DNA of 56,320 nt. It comes from Hyphomicrobiaceae bacterium. Lineage in GTDB: Bacteria > Pseudomonadota > Alphaproteobacteria > Rhizobiales > Hyphomicrobiaceae. The stretch's first letter is position 1, and the number at the start of each line of letters is the position of its first letter. Of the stretch, positions 45,386-55,239 are shown one piece after another. The notes under the pieces are model-generated. The model ran no database searches and was not told where the DNA came from. It saw only the letters and a list, made by a program, of their open reading frames with translations. The stretch is taken from assembly GCA_008933705.1 (NCBI GenBank), contig WBUN01000033.1, positions 1-56,320 of the forward strand, read 5' to 3'. A program made the position numbers and the translations under genes.

Positions 45386-46624
45386 TCACTTGAATGTCTT
45401 GCGCGGATCGAGCGCGTCGCGGACACCCTCGCCGATGAAGATCAGCAGGCTCAGCAGGCCCGCAATCGAAACGAAGGCGGCAAGGCCGAGCCACGGCGCC
45501 TGAAGGTTTGCCTTGCCCTGCGCCAGCAGCTCGCCGAGCGACGGCGAGCCGGGCGGCAGGCCGAGCCCCAGGAAATCGAGCGCCGTCAGCGCCGTGATTG
45601 AGCCGGACAGCTTGAAGGGCAGGAAGGTGAGCGTCGCCACCATGGCATTCGGCAGCAGATGCTTGAACATGATGCGCGTGTTCGACAGCCCCAGCGCGCG
45701 GGCGGCCGTGATGTACTCGAAATTGCGCCCGCGCAGGAACTCGGCGCGCACGACGCCGACCAGATAGACCCAGTGGAACAGCAGCAGCACACCGAGCAGC
45801 GTCCAGAATCCCGGCACCAGCACCGAGGAGATGATGATGAGCACGAACAGCGAGGGGATCGACGACCAGATCTCGAGGAAGCGCTGAAAGAACAGGTCGA
45901 CGCGGCCGCCGAAGAAGCCCTGCACGGCACCGGCCGTGACACCGATGATCGAGGAGAAAACGGTGAGCAGCAGACCGAACAGCACCGAGATGCGGAATCC
46001 ATAGATGAGGCGCGAAAGCACATCACGCCCTTGGTCATCGGTGCCGAGCCAGTTGCGGTTCCCGACAGCACCGTAGCGGGCAATCTGATCCGCCGGCGCT
46101 TCACACAGCCCGGCGCGGGTCATCCACGGTGCCGGCCCCGGGAAGCCGAGGCATTGGCCGGCGGCATTCTGGATGCGCGGATAGTCTCGGTTGATGGACT
46201 GATACGAGTAGCCGATCGGCGGCCAGAGCGCCCAGCCGTGCTTCCCGATCTCTTCCAGGATGACCGGATCCTTGTAGTCGGTCACCGCCAGGAATCCGCC
46301 GAACTTCGATTCCGGGTAGTCGACCATGACCGGGAACAGCACCTCGCCCTTGTAGACGGCGACGATCGGCTTGTCGTTGGCTATGAACTCGGCGAACAGG
46401 CTGAGCACGAACAAGCCGAGGAAGACCCACAAGCTCCAATAGCCGCGGCGGTTGGCCTTGAAGTTGCGCCAGCGCCGCTGGTTGAGGGGCGACAGGGAAT
46501 AGCCGGCAGCAAAGGCGCGCATGGATGGCAGGTTGCGACCCATCTCGCGCAGCCGGGCAACGGCGGGATGCGCGGCAGGCTCGTGCCGCTTCTCGACCGG
46601 CTTGTCGTCCACGCGCGAATCCAC
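45386..46624 (-). CDS. yejE: Peptide ABC transporter permease YejE
   Basis: 412 residues starting at a GTG (46624) directly after the yejB stop. An N-terminal helix and a large periplasmic insert (about 75-200) precede the BPD_transp_1 core with the EAA-type loop TAARALGLSNTRIMFKHLLPN (quoted in part: ARALGLSN, KHLLPN). The long N-terminal part, including YWSLWVFLGLFVLSL, is typical of YejE rather than DppC. It is an inner-membrane subunit acting with YejB, YejF and the two binding proteins. Confidence 0.94.
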   Translation of the reverse strand: MDSRVDDKPVEKRHEPAAHPAVARLREMGRNLPSMRAFAAGYSLSPLNQRRWRNFKANRRGYWSLWVFLGLFVLSLFAEFIANDKPIVAVYKGEVLFPVMVDYPESKFGGFLAVTDYKDPVILEEIGKHGWALWPPIGYSYQSINRDYPRIQNAAGQCLGFPGPAPWMTRAGLCEAPADQIARYGAVGNRNWLGTDDQGRDVLSRLIYGFRISVLFGLLLTVFSSIIGVTAGAVQGFFGGRVDLFFQRFLEIWSSIPSLFVLIIISSVLVPGFWTLLGVLLLFHWVYLVGVVRAEFLRGRNFEYITAARALGLSNTRIMFKHLLPNAMVATLTFLPFKLSGSITALTALDFLGLGLPPGSPSLGELLAQGKANLQAPWLGLAAFVSIAGLLSLLIFIGEGVRDALDPRKTFK

Positions 46625-46627
46625 CCC

Positions 46628-47743
46628 TCAAACCTCCCGCGTCTCGAAGTCGATGCGCGGATCGACAAGCGTATAGATGAAGTCCGACAGTAGATTAACG
46701 GCCAGCCCCAGCAGGGCAAAAATATAGATGTTGGCGAAGACGACGGGATAGTCGCGGTTGATGACGCTCTCGAAGCTCAAGAGACCCAGCCCATCGAGCG
46801 AGAAGATGGTCTCGATCAGAAGCGCTCCCGAGAAGAAGGCGTGAATGAACGCGCCGGGGAAGCCGGCGATGATCAGCAGCATGGCGTTGCGGAACACGTG
46901 GCCGTAGAGCACCTGGTTCTCGCCCAGGCCCTTGGCCTGCGCCGTCAGCACATACTGCTTGCGGATCTCGTCGAGGAACGAGTTCCTGGTCAGGAAGGTC
47001 ATGGTTGTGAACGCGCCGAGCGACATGGCGATCAGCGGCAGCGTCAGGTGCCAGAAGTAGTCGCCGATCTTGGCGAGCAGGGAGAGCTGGTTCCAGGTGT
47101 CGGAGGTCAGCCCGCGCGAGGGGAACCACTGGAAGAACGAGCCGCCGGCAAAGACGACGAGCAGCAGCACGGCGAACAGGAAGCCGGGGATGGCGTAGCC
47201 GATGACCAGCACCCCCGACGTCCAGGTGTCGAACTTCTCGCCGTCGTGCACGGCCTTGCGGATGCCGAGGGGTATTGAGACGAGGTAGGTGATGAGCATC
47301 ATCCAGACGCCGAGCGAGATCGAGACGGGGAGCTTCTCCTTGATGAGCTGCAGCACGCTCACATCGCGGAAATAGCTCTTGCCGAAGTCGAACATCAGAT
47401 AGTTCTTCATCATCAGGAAGAAGCGCTCGTGCGCAGGCTTGTCGAAGCCGAACTGCTTCTCCAGGCTCTTGATGAACTCCGGATCGAGCCCCTGCGCGCC
47501 GCGATACTTGGCACCGCTGTCGCCCAGACCCTGCGCCGATTGGGTTGCGGACGAGCCGGACATGCCGTCTCCCTGCGTGCCGCCGATGCGCGCGGTGGCG
47601 GAAACGTCGGTGCCGCTGATCTGCGCGATGATGCGCTCGATGGGGCCGCCGGGCGCGAACTGGATGATGGCAAAGCTGATCAGCATGATCCCGAACATGG
47701 TCGGGATGATGAGGAGGAGGCGCTTGATAAGGTATGCAGCCAT
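46628..47743 (-). CDS. yejB: Peptide ABC transporter permease YejB
   Basis: 371 residues with about six membrane helices. It begins MAAYLIKRLLLIIPTMFGI, as in DppB-type permeases, and then has the extended periplasmic segment (about 40-115) characteristic of YejB. The core has the YVLTAQAKGLGENQVLYGHVFRN loop (quoted in part: TAQAKGLGEN) that contacts the ATPase. It is followed 3 bases later by yejE and preceded by yejA-2 with a 47-base gap. Confidence 0.94.
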   Translation of the reverse strand: MAAYLIKRLLLIIPTMFGIMLISFAIIQFAPGGPIERIIAQISGTDVSATARIGGTQGDGMSGSSATQSAQGLGDSGAKYRGAQGLDPEFIKSLEKQFGFDKPAHERFFLMMKNYLMFDFGKSYFRDVSVLQLIKEKLPVSISLGVWMMLITYLVSIPLGIRKAVHDGEKFDTWTSGVLVIGYAIPGFLFAVLLLVVFAGGSFFQWFPSRGLTSDTWNQLSLLAKIGDYFWHLTLPLIAMSLGAFTTMTFLTRNSFLDEIRKQYVLTAQAKGLGENQVLYGHVFRNAMLLIIAGFPGAFIHAFFSGALLIETIFSLDGLGLLSFESVINRDYPVVFANIYIFALLGLAVNLLSDFIYTLVDPRIDFETREV

Positions 47744-47790
47744 CGGATTCTCAACGTCGCTCCGGTTTCCCCGCGTTCATGCCGGTACCA

Positions 47791-49722
47791 TCATTGAGCT
47801 GCAAGTTTGGCAGCTTTTTCAGCATCGTACCACCATGTATCCACCACGCCGCGATCGAACCTGGGCTTGACCGCGGGCCGCCCGAACCGGTTCCAGAAGG
47901 CCAGCGTATGGGAGGCCTTGTACCAGTGAGGCACCCAATAGTGGCCGGCGCGCAGCACGCGATCGAGCGCACGCGTGGCGGTGTTGAGCTCCTGGCGCGA
48001 TCCGGCTTCCAGAACTTTGGCGATCAGGGCATCGATCACCGGATCGGCAATGCCGGCCAGGTTGCGGCTCCCGTCCACCCGGGCCGACTCGCTGCCGAAG
48101 AAGTCCTTCAGCTCCACGCCGGGTGTGAGGCGCATGGAGAAGCGCGTCGTGATGATATCGAAGTCGAAGCCCTTCACGCGCCGCTCGTACTGCGCGGGAT
48201 CGACGCGGCGGATGGTCGCCTGAATGCCGATTGCGCGCAGGTTGCGCACGTAGGGCGCGATCACGCGCTCGAAGGTCGGCTCGTTGGTCAGGAACTCGAT
48301 GTCCAGCGTCTCCCCCTTGGCGTTGCGCACGCGCGGCCACTGCCGTTCCGCGAATGCCGCACGGAAGATCCTGCAGAAGGCACCGCAATTGCGCTCGGCC
48401 TCGAAGTAGCCGTCAAGCGTCCAGCCGGCCTCGCGCAGCAGCCGCTGCGCCTCGCGCAGATTTGCCCGGTCTCCCCACGAGCCCTCCGTCACGGGCGCGA
48501 GGAAGGGCGAGTCGAAAACCTCCTCGGGCAGGCTGCGGCGGAAAGGCTCCAGAAGCCCGAGCTCGTCCGGCGGCGGCGGCCCCGTCGCCTTCATCTCCGA
48601 ATTCTCGAAGTAGCTGTTGGTGCGTTTGTACAGGTTGTAGAACAGATTGCGATTGGTCCATTCGTAGTCGAAGGCGAAGTTGAGGGCCTTGCGCACGCGC
48701 ACATCCGAAAACTTGGCCCGCCGCGTGTTGATGAAGAACCCCTGCGCGCCGGAGGGGCTCTCGTCGCGGAGCGTTGCCAGGACGAGACGGCCCTCCCTGA
48801 CGGCTGGCACATTGTATCCGGTGGCCCAATCCTTGGCGGTGAATTCCTCGCGCAGGTCGTAGTCGCCGGCTTTCAGGCCCTCGAGCTGTGCGGTGCGATC
48901 GCGAAAATACTCGAAGCGCACCTCGTCGAAATTGTAGCGTCCGCGGTTGACCGGCAGGTCCTTGGCCCAATAATCGTCGCGACGCTTGTAGGTGACGTAC
49001 CGGCCCTGGCGGAAATCGCCGATACGGTAGGGGCCGGAGGCAAGCGGGGGCTCGAGCGTTGTCTGATCGAACGGGTGCGTCGCATAGTAGGCCTTGGAGA
49101 GCACGGGAAGCGAGGCGACGATCTGCGGCAGGTCGCGCACCTGATTGCCCTTGAACGAATACCGGACGGTGGCGGCATCGAGCGCCTCGGCCGCGGTCAC
49201 GTCGCGCAGGAGAAGGCGGAACTGCGGGTGCCCCTTCTCCTTCAGCGCCTGGAACGAGAAGACGACATCGTCCGAGGTGACCCTGGTGCCGTCCGAGAAC
49301 TTTGCCTCGGGGCGCAGATGGAAGACGACGGAGCTGCGATCGGCCGCCAGTTGCGCGGACCTTGCCACCAGACCGTAGACGGCATCGGGCTCGTCGGCGG
49401 CGCGCACCATCAGGCTGTCGAACATGAGCGTCAGGCCCTGCGCGGCATCGCCCTTGAGGATGAAGGCGTTGAAGCTGTCGAAGGTCAGTGTCGCCCCGGG
49501 CCCTATCTGCGCCAGGCGTCCGCCCTTGGGGGCGTCGGGATTGACGTAGTCGAAATGCTTGAAATCCGCCGGATACTTGAGGTCGCCGAACGCAGACAGC
49601 CCGTGGGCCGCAGGCTGCTGCTGGGCGTCGGCCGGCAGACAAAGGCAGAGGATCGCGGCTGCGGCAAAGCAAAGAGCATCGAACCGCCGGCATAGTGCTT
49701 GCGCATGCGCAAGCCCGCTCAT
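47791..49722 (-). CDS. yejA: Peptide-binding protein YejA, second copy
   Basis: 643 residues of the extracellular solute-binding family 5. The N-terminus has a hydrophobic export segment (CFAAAAILCLCLPADAQ), then LKYPADFKHFDYVNPDAPKGG, the YejA-type start of the mature domain (quoted in part: FKHFDYVNPDAPKGG). It captures peptides in the periplasm for YejBEF. Its start overlaps the stop of the first yejA by 4 bases. It is a diverged paralogue of that gene, and the pair may widen the range of imported ligands. Confidence 0.93.
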   Translation of the reverse strand: MSGLAHAQALCRRFDALCFAAAAILCLCLPADAQQQPAAHGLSAFGDLKYPADFKHFDYVNPDAPKGGRLAQIGPGATLTFDSFNAFILKGDAAQGLTLMFDSLMVRAADEPDAVYGLVARSAQLAADRSSVVFHLRPEAKFSDGTRVTSDDVVFSFQALKEKGHPQFRLLLRDVTAAEALDAATVRYSFKGNQVRDLPQIVASLPVLSKAYYATHPFDQTTLEPPLASGPYRIGDFRQGRYVTYKRRDDYWAKDLPVNRGRYNFDEVRFEYFRDRTAQLEGLKAGDYDLREEFTAKDWATGYNVPAVREGRLVLATLRDESPSGAQGFFINTRRAKFSDVRVRKALNFAFDYEWTNRNLFYNLYKRTNSYFENSEMKATGPPPPDELGLLEPFRRSLPEEVFDSPFLAPVTEGSWGDRANLREAQRLLREAGWTLDGYFEAERNCGAFCRIFRAAFAERQWPRVRNAKGETLDIEFLTNEPTFERVIAPYVRNLRAIGIQATIRRVDPAQYERRVKGFDFDIITTRFSMRLTPGVELKDFFGSESARVDGSRNLAGIADPVIDALIAKVLEAGSRQELNTATRALDRVLRAGHYWVPHWYKASHTLAFWNRFGRPAVKPRFDRGVVDTWWYDAEKAAKLAAQ

Positions 49723-51587
49723 TTGCCCTGGGCCTCCGCCAACTTCCTGGCGGCTGCCTCATCGTGCCACCATGCCCGCAGGAACGAGACGCTCTGCGAG
49801 GGAAGCTTGTCGGGCTTGCCGAACTTGTTCCAGACCGCAAAGCGGTCGTACTTCGCAGTCCACTGCGGCACGACATAGTGGTTCCACAGCAGCACGCGGT
49901 CCAGCGCACGGGTTGCAGCGACCAGCTCGGCGCGGTCCTTGGCCAGGATGATCTTGTCGATCAGCTTGTCGATCGCGGGATTCTTGATGCCGACCACGTT
50001 GTCGCTGCCCTCGCGGTCGGCCGCTTCGCTACCCCAATAGTTGCGCTGTTCGTTGCCCGGCGAATACGACTGGGGAAAGCTGTCGACGATGATGTCGAAG
50101 TCGAAGGTGGCCTGGCGGCGCTGATACTGCGAGGTGTCGACGACACGGACGGTAGCCTTGATGCCGAACCTCTCCTCCAGCTCCTTGGCGTAAGGCTGGG
50201 CGATGCGCAGGAAGTCGGGACTGGCGATCAGGAATTCGGCGGCGAGCTGCACCCCTTGCGCGTTGACCAGCGTCTTGCCCTTGAGCGTCCAGCCGGCCGC
50301 CGCCAACAGCTTGAACGCCTCCGCCCAGTTGCGCCGGTCGACGGCATTGTCGGGCGGCCAGACGTACTGGGGGTTCTTCCACTCCTTCGTGAACACCTCG
50401 GGCGGCACCTGATCCTTGATCTCGTTCAGGATCTCGAGTTCGCGGCCCTCGGGCAGCCCCTTGGCCTCCATCTCGGAGTTGCCGAAGTAGCTCTTGGCAC
50501 GGACGTACTGGTCGAAGAACAGAGTCTTGTTGGCCATCTCGAAGTTGAGGGCATAGTTGAAGGCCTGGCGGACGCGCGGATCCTGGAACTGAGGCCGCCG
50601 CGTGTTGAAGGCAAAACCTTGCATCCACTGGATGCGCTTGATCGGCACTTCGTATTTGGTCACCAGCCCGCGTGCGACGGCATCGAAATCGTAGGCGGTG
50701 GCCCAGTCCTTCGCGCTGTTCTCGCCCCAGTAGTCGAAATCGCCGGCCTTGAACTCGCCGAAGGCGGCGCCCTTGTCGGTGCCGTAGTTGAATTTGATCT
50801 CGTCGAAGTTCCACTGGCCTTTGCTCGCGGGCAAGTCCTTGGCCCACCAGTCGGCCACCCGCTCGTAGGTGATGAAGCGGCCGGCCGCCATCTCCTTGAT
50901 GCGGTAGGGCCCGGAGCCCAGCGGCACCTCAAGCGTCGACTTGCCAAGGTCCCTGCGCTCGCCGTTGGCGCCGACGCCCTCCCAGTAGTGCTTGGGCAGG
51001 ACCGGCAGCTCACAGATGATCAGAGGCAGCTCGCGATTGCCCTTCACGTTGAACGTGAACTTGACCTCGTGCGGCCCGGTCTTCTCGGCCTTGACGATAT
51101 TGGCGTAGTAGCGCCCCCACCGCCCCGACACCTTTTTCAAGGTCTCGAGCGAGAAGATCACGTCCTCGGGCGTCATCGGCTTGCCGTCGTGAAAGCGCGC
51201 CGAGGAGCGCAAGCCGACCGTCGCCGAGGAGTAGTCGGGCGGGAAAGACACCCATTCGGCAACGTGCGCGTAGGCCGAGGTCGGCTCATCGGGGCTCATG
51301 GTCATGAGGCGGTCATAGATGAGCTCGAGGCCGGCCCCGGGCCTGCCCTTTGCGTCCGCGAACTGGTTCAGCGTGTCGAAGCTGCCGAAGGCCCATTGAC
51401 GGACGCGGCCACCCTTGGGAGCGTCCGGATTGACCCAGTCGAAATGCTTGAAGTCGGGACCGAACTTCGCCTGGCCTACGAGCGAGAGGGCGGGGTGCTT
51501 CGGGTCGTCGGCCAGCGCAGGGAGCGCGCTCAGGGCCAACACCAAAACAAGCGTCAGAACGCCCCCAAAGCGATAGGTCCAGGCCAT
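49719..51587 (-). CDS. yejA: Peptide-binding protein YejA, first copy
   Basis: 622 residues, solute-binding family 5. A clear signal peptide (VLTLVLVLALSALPALA, cleaved near ALADDP) precedes FKHFDWVNPDAPKGGRVRQ, shared with the neighbouring paralogue. It is the first gene of the yejA-yejA-yejB-yejE-yejF-ghrA operon. In E. coli YejABEF takes up microcin C, and in Brucella it affects resistance to antimicrobial peptides; a similar role here is inference. The 153-base upstream gap should hold the operon promoter. Confidence 0.93.
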   Translation of the reverse strand: MAWTYRFGGVLTLVLVLALSALPALADDPKHPALSLVGQAKFGPDFKHFDWVNPDAPKGGRVRQWAFGSFDTLNQFADAKGRPGAGLELIYDRLMTMSPDEPTSAYAHVAEWVSFPPDYSSATVGLRSSARFHDGKPMTPEDVIFSLETLKKVSGRWGRYYANIVKAEKTGPHEVKFTFNVKGNRELPLIICELPVLPKHYWEGVGANGERRDLGKSTLEVPLGSGPYRIKEMAAGRFITYERVADWWAKDLPASKGQWNFDEIKFNYGTDKGAAFGEFKAGDFDYWGENSAKDWATAYDFDAVARGLVTKYEVPIKRIQWMQGFAFNTRRPQFQDPRVRQAFNYALNFEMANKTLFFDQYVRAKSYFGNSEMEAKGLPEGRELEILNEIKDQVPPEVFTKEWKNPQYVWPPDNAVDRRNWAEAFKLLAAAGWTLKGKTLVNAQGVQLAAEFLIASPDFLRIAQPYAKELEERFGIKATVRVVDTSQYQRRQATFDFDIIVDSFPQSYSPGNEQRNYWGSEAADREGSDNVVGIKNPAIDKLIDKIILAKDRAELVAATRALDRVLLWNHYVVPQWTAKYDRFAVWNKFGKPDKLPSQSVSFLRAWWHDEAAARKLAEAQGK

Positions 51588-51740
51588 ACGGTCTCACACG
51601 CTCCCATGATCACGATGGTGCTGCGGCGGCCGAACGCACCGCCCGCCCCCGAACTATGAAGGGGGGCGATTGCGGCGCCAAGTTAATCCTTGTTCATCGA
51701 GCCGGAGCCCGGCTCGAAAGCACGCAGAGTTGAACAATGT

Positions 51741-52286
51741 CTACTGAGGCAGGGGAGCCGGTGTATCGGACAGCTTGCGCAGATAGACCAGAAGATCGGC
51801 CAGCTCGGCATTATCCTTTATGCCGGCGAAAGCCATCTTGTTGCCCGGGATGTCGGTCTTGGGGTCGTGCAGGTATTTGGCCAGCTCCTCGAACGTCCAC
51901 TTGCCGGGATGCTTCTTGAGAGCGTCCGAGTAGGGGAATCCCGGCGCGGCTCCCCTGGCGCGATCGACGATGCCCCACAGATTGGGTCCGACCCGGTTCG
52001 GACCGCCCTTGTCCGGCGTGTGACACTGCAGGCAGCGCTTGAATAAGTCCTGACCCGCATCCGCGTTGGCCTTGGCAAGCAGGGCCAGCACCTCTTTGGC
52101 GTTGAAGGGAGCGGCAGGTGCAGCGCTCGTCGGCGCAGTGGAGACCTCGGTCACAGGCAGGGCCCAGCCCGGTTTCGCCGGCTTGTGCTCCTTGTAAACG
52201 AGATCGAGCGCCGTCTTGCTGCCGAAAATCACCAGCAATGCCGCGAGCACAGCCCCTGCGATCTTATTGATTTCGAAAGCATCCAT
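51741..52286 (-). CDS. cycM: Membrane-anchored cytochrome c (CycM-like)
   Basis: 181 residues. One N-terminal helix (about 9-24, IAGAVLAALLVIFGSK) anchors it in the inner membrane; an Ala/Pro-rich linker leads to a class I cytochrome c domain with CLQCH (Cys85, Cys88, His89) and the axial Met151 in GNKMAFAG. In rhizobia CycM carries electrons from the bc1 complex to the aa3 oxidase. It is divergent from kdsB. A good sigma70-like promoter lies upstream. Confidence 0.9.
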   Translation of the reverse strand: MDAFEINKIAGAVLAALLVIFGSKTALDLVYKEHKPAKPGWALPVTEVSTAPTSAAPAAPFNAKEVLALLAKANADAGQDLFKRCLQCHTPDKGGPNRVGPNLWGIVDRARGAAPGFPYSDALKKHPGKWTFEELAKYLHDPKTDIPGNKMAFAGIKDNAELADLLVYLRKLSDTPAPLPQ

Positions 52287-52346
52287 GAGATCGCGTTCCC
52301 CAATAGCGATAGCCGGCCGCTGCGCGCCCGTTTTTGACCGGGGGCA

Positions 52347-52374
52347 AATATAGGGTTTCGCGGTGGGCTTGCAA
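52347..52374 (-). promoter_or_regulatory. Putative sigma70 promoter of the cycM-like gene
   Basis: On the minus strand TTGCAA (52369-52374) and TATATT (52347-52352) are separated by 16 bases, about 60 bases upstream of the start codon. The -10 is close to consensus. Confidence 0.45.
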
Positions 52375-52434
52375 CCCGGCTCCAGTCCGTTCTAGGACCT
52401 AGCCCCGAGACGAATTGTCACCGTCAGAGAGCCA

Positions 52435-53169
52435 ATGCAGCGCACCCTTGTCGTCGTACCCGCCCGCATGCAGTCGACGCGCCTGCCGGGCAAGCCCCTC
52501 GCTGACATCCACGGCGTGCCGATGATTGTGCATGTGTGGCAGCGTGCCATGGCGGCCGAGGCCGGTCGCGTGGTCATTGCCACCGACACGCAGCAGATCG
52601 TGGACGCGATACGGGCGGCCGGCGGCGAGGCCGTGCTCACCCGGCCCGATCACGAGTCGGGGTCAGACCGCGTGTTCGAAGCCGTCAACCACGTCGACCC
52701 CGAAGGCGACTTCGAGATCATCCTCAACCTGCAGGGCGACCTGCCGACGCTCGAAGCGCATCTGGCGCGGCAGTGTCTGGCTCCGCTGCTGGACAAGGGA
52801 CCCCACATCGCCACCATCGCCGCCGAGATCAAGGATCCGGCAGAGCGCACCAACCCTAACGTCGTCAAGGTGGTGGGCACGCCGACGGGTGTGCCGGGCA
52901 GGCTCAGAGCACTGCTCTTCACGCGTGCAACCGCCCCTTATGGCGATGGCCCGCTCTACCACCATATCGGCATCTATGCTTACCGCCGCTCGGCGCTGGA
53001 GCGCTTCGTATCCCTGCGGCCCTCCCTCCTTGAAAAGCGCGAGCGCCTCGAACAACTCCGTGCCCTGGAGGACGGCATGCGCATTGACGTGACGCTCGTT
53101 GACACGGTCCCCCTCGGCGTCGATACTCCCGAGGATCTCGAGCGTGCCCGCCGACTTCTGGCACGCTGA
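52435..53169 (+). CDS. kdsB: 3-deoxy-manno-octulosonate cytidylyltransferase
   Basis: 244 residues, the family norm. The N-terminal CTP-binding motif [19 protein letters not shown] is diagnostic, with [18 protein letters not shown] and [10 protein letters not shown] in the C-terminal half. It activates Kdo as CMP-Kdo for lipid A-core assembly, so the organism makes Kdo-containing LPS. It is the first gene of a pair with pheA, which follows after 40 bases. Confidence 0.95.
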   Translation: MQRTLVVVPARMQSTRLPGKPLADIHGVPMIVHVWQRAMAAEAGRVVIATDTQQIVDAIRAAGGEAVLTRPDHESGSDRVFEAVNHVDPEGDFEIILNLQGDLPTLEAHLARQCLAPLLDKGPHIATIAAEIKDPAERTNPNVVKVVGTPTGVPGRLRALLFTRATAPYGDGPLYHHIGIYAYRRSALERFVSLRPSLLEKRERLEQLRALEDGMRIDVTLVDTVPLGVDTPEDLERARRLLAR

Positions 53170-53209
53170 TCGAGCGTTTCGCGCTCCCGCTTCCCGCCCC
53201 AAGCAACCT

Positions 53210-54148
53210 ATGGCCGACCGCAAGATCAAACAGCCGGCAGCACCGGCCAAGCCGAGGCGTGCAGCCGACCACGAGCGCAAGCCCGCGGTGAGCCTCCGCG
53301 TCGCCTACCAGGGCGAGCCCGGGGCCAATTCTCACCTTGCCTGCCGCGAGGTCTTTCCCGACCTCGAGGCGATTGCCTGCGCCACCTTCGAGGACGCGCT
53401 GGCGGCGGTGAAGAGCGGGGAAGCGCGCTACGCGATGATCCCGATCGAGAACTCCGTGGCCGGGCGCGTCGCCGACATCCACCATCTGCTCCCCAACGCC
53501 GAGCTCTACATCGTGGGCGAGCACTTCCTGCGTGTGCGCCACCAGCTCATGGCGTTGCCAGATGCCTCGCTGCTCACCGTCAAGCAGGCGCTCTCCCACA
53601 CCCAGGCGCTCGGGCAATGCCGCAACACGCTGCGCAAGCTCGGCCTGCGGCCGGTGCCGGAGGCCGACACGGCCGGCTCCGCACGCATCGTGTCGGAGGC
53701 CAACGATCTGCAGCTCGCGGCCATCGCCCCCTCGCTTGCTGCGGAGATTTACGGCCTCAAGATCCTCATGCACGACATCGAGGACGAGCAGCACAACACG
53801 ACGCGGTTCGTCATCCTCGCCAACGAGCCCGACGACGCCAAGCCCGGCGACGGCCCCATCGTCACCACCTTCTTCTTCCGCGTGCGCAACCTGCCGGCCG
53901 CGCTCTACAAGGCCATGGGCGGCTTCGCCACCAACGGCGTCAACATGACCAAGCTCGAGAGCTATCAACTCGACGGCCGCTTCGTCGCCACCATGTTCTA
54001 TGCCGACATCGACGGGCATCGCGACGATCCGCCGGTGCGGCGCGCGCTGGAGGAGCTCAAGTTCTTCTCCACCGAGCTGAAGATCCTGGGCAGCTACAAG
54101 GCGAGCCCCTTCCGCGCGGAGGCCAACAAGGCCGGCGACGGCGCGTGA
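53210..54148 (+). CDS. pheA: Prephenate dehydratase
   Basis: 312 residues from the ATG at 53210. A basic N-terminal extension of about 28 residues precedes the catalytic domain (VAYQGEPGANSH; IPIENSVAGRV; the catalytic motif DEQHNTTRFVIL). A C-terminal ACT domain from about residue 215 has the phenylalanine-sensing GVNMTKLES motif. It converts prephenate to phenylpyruvate in phenylalanine synthesis and should be feedback-inhibited by phenylalanine. There is no chorismate mutase domain. Co-transcription with kdsB is likely. Confidence 0.95.
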   Translation: MADRKIKQPAAPAKPRRAADHERKPAVSLRVAYQGEPGANSHLACREVFPDLEAIACATFEDALAAVKSGEARYAMIPIENSVAGRVADIHHLLPNAELYIVGEHFLRVRHQLMALPDASLLTVKQALSHTQALGQCRNTLRKLGLRPVPEADTAGSARIVSEANDLQLAAIAPSLAAEIYGLKILMHDIEDEQHNTTRFVILANEPDDAKPGDGPIVTTFFFRVRNLPAALYKAMGGFATNGVNMTKLESYQLDGRFVATMFYADIDGHRDDPPVRRALEELKFFSTELKILGSYKASPFRAEANKAGDGA

Positions 54149-54225
54149 GGAAGTGCCGAGTTCACAGGAGCGATGCCGGCGGAGCAATGCCGGGGGTCAG
54201 GCCCAACCTCCGCCTCCTCAGAGGC

Positions 54226-55122
54226 TCACCGCCAGATCGGATTGCTCCACGCCCGGCGACCCTTGTCGTCGGTCACCGTGATGCGGAAGTGCCCATCCTC
54301 GCCGAAGGCATCGAGGGGCAGCGTCGCACACGTGAGGTCGCGGCCGTGCGCCGCGCGCGAGCCGGTGCCGGCGCCCACCGCCACGATCCAGCTCGCCGGT
54401 GAGCAGGCAACCGTCACCTCGTCACCCTTGATGGCGATGTCGTGGATCTTGGGGCCCTGGCTCGAGTAGAAGTCGCCCCGCTTCAGCGCCTCGATGAGCA
54501 GCTCCGGCTCGAGCGCCTCGGCCTTCACCATCACCCAGCCGCCGCCGGCATCCGGCGTGCTGAAATGCGCATCGTCCGCCGCATAGGCGTTGATGCGCCG
54601 GCCGGTCTCCAGCACCTCCTCGAACACCACCAGTCCGTCGCCGCGATCGCACTCGACCGCGCAGCTATGGTTGTAGATCTCAACTGCGTGCGCTTCGGGG
54701 ATGCACAGGGCATCCTCCGTCGTCAGCCCGTACCATTGCGGGTGCGCGATGCCGAGGAACGCGCCGGCGGCATGCGCCCGCCGGCACATCGACTGGATGG
54801 TCTCGCCGCTGGTCCAGGGCGCGAAATCGAGCGGCAGGCCGGCAGCAACGAGATGCCAGTCGTGGTTCTTGGAGGTTATCGGCGCATGCATCTCGGCGCC
54901 GATGATGGTGGTGAAGCCTTTGCGGCGCAGATCGCGCGTGTCGGTGACGGGATAGCCGTAGCATTCCCAGAAGTGATCGGTGATGGCGAGGAAGTCATAG
55001 CCGGCGTCGCGATAGAATTCAGCCACGGCCGCGGGCGCAAGCTTGCCATCCGACCGCGTGGAATGCGTGTGCAGATTACCGCGCCAGAAGTTGCCCCGCC
55101 TGGCAAACGGCAAAACGTTCAT
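54226..55122 (-). CDS. PHP-domain metal-dependent phosphoesterase-like protein
   Basis: About 298 residues from the ATG at 55122, chosen because GGAG lies 6 bases upstream; an ATG at 55134 and a longer reading to 55191 are possible. The PHP motif NLHTHSTRSDG gives metal ligands His18 and His20, followed by LAITDHFW, IGAEMHAP and AYAADDAHF with the further ligands. PHP proteins hydrolyse phosphoesters or act in DNA or histidinol-phosphate metabolism; the target here is unknown. The C-terminal third (about 205-298) is beta-rich. It is divergent from the SDR gene. Confidence 0.82.
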   Translation of the reverse strand: MNVLPFARRGNFWRGNLHTHSTRSDGKLAPAAVAEFYRDAGYDFLAITDHFWECYGYPVTDTRDLRRKGFTTIIGAEMHAPITSKNHDWHLVAAGLPLDFAPWTSGETIQSMCRRAHAAGAFLGIAHPQWYGLTTEDALCIPEAHAVEIYNHSCAVECDRGDGLVVFEEVLETGRRINAYAADDAHFSTPDAGGGWVMVKAEALEPELLIEALKRGDFYSSQGPKIHDIAIKGDEVTVACSPASWIVAVGAGTGSRAAHGRDLTCATLPLDAFGEDGHFRITVTDDKGRRAWSNPIWR

Positions 55123-55239
55123 CTTCGTCTCCATTGCCTCGCCGCCGCCAGGCGCATCCCTGTCGATTACGGCTTCACGGCGCGCACCCACAGGCTAGAG
55201 TGAGTGCGAACCCGAACAAGATATGTGGAGGACCAGGCC

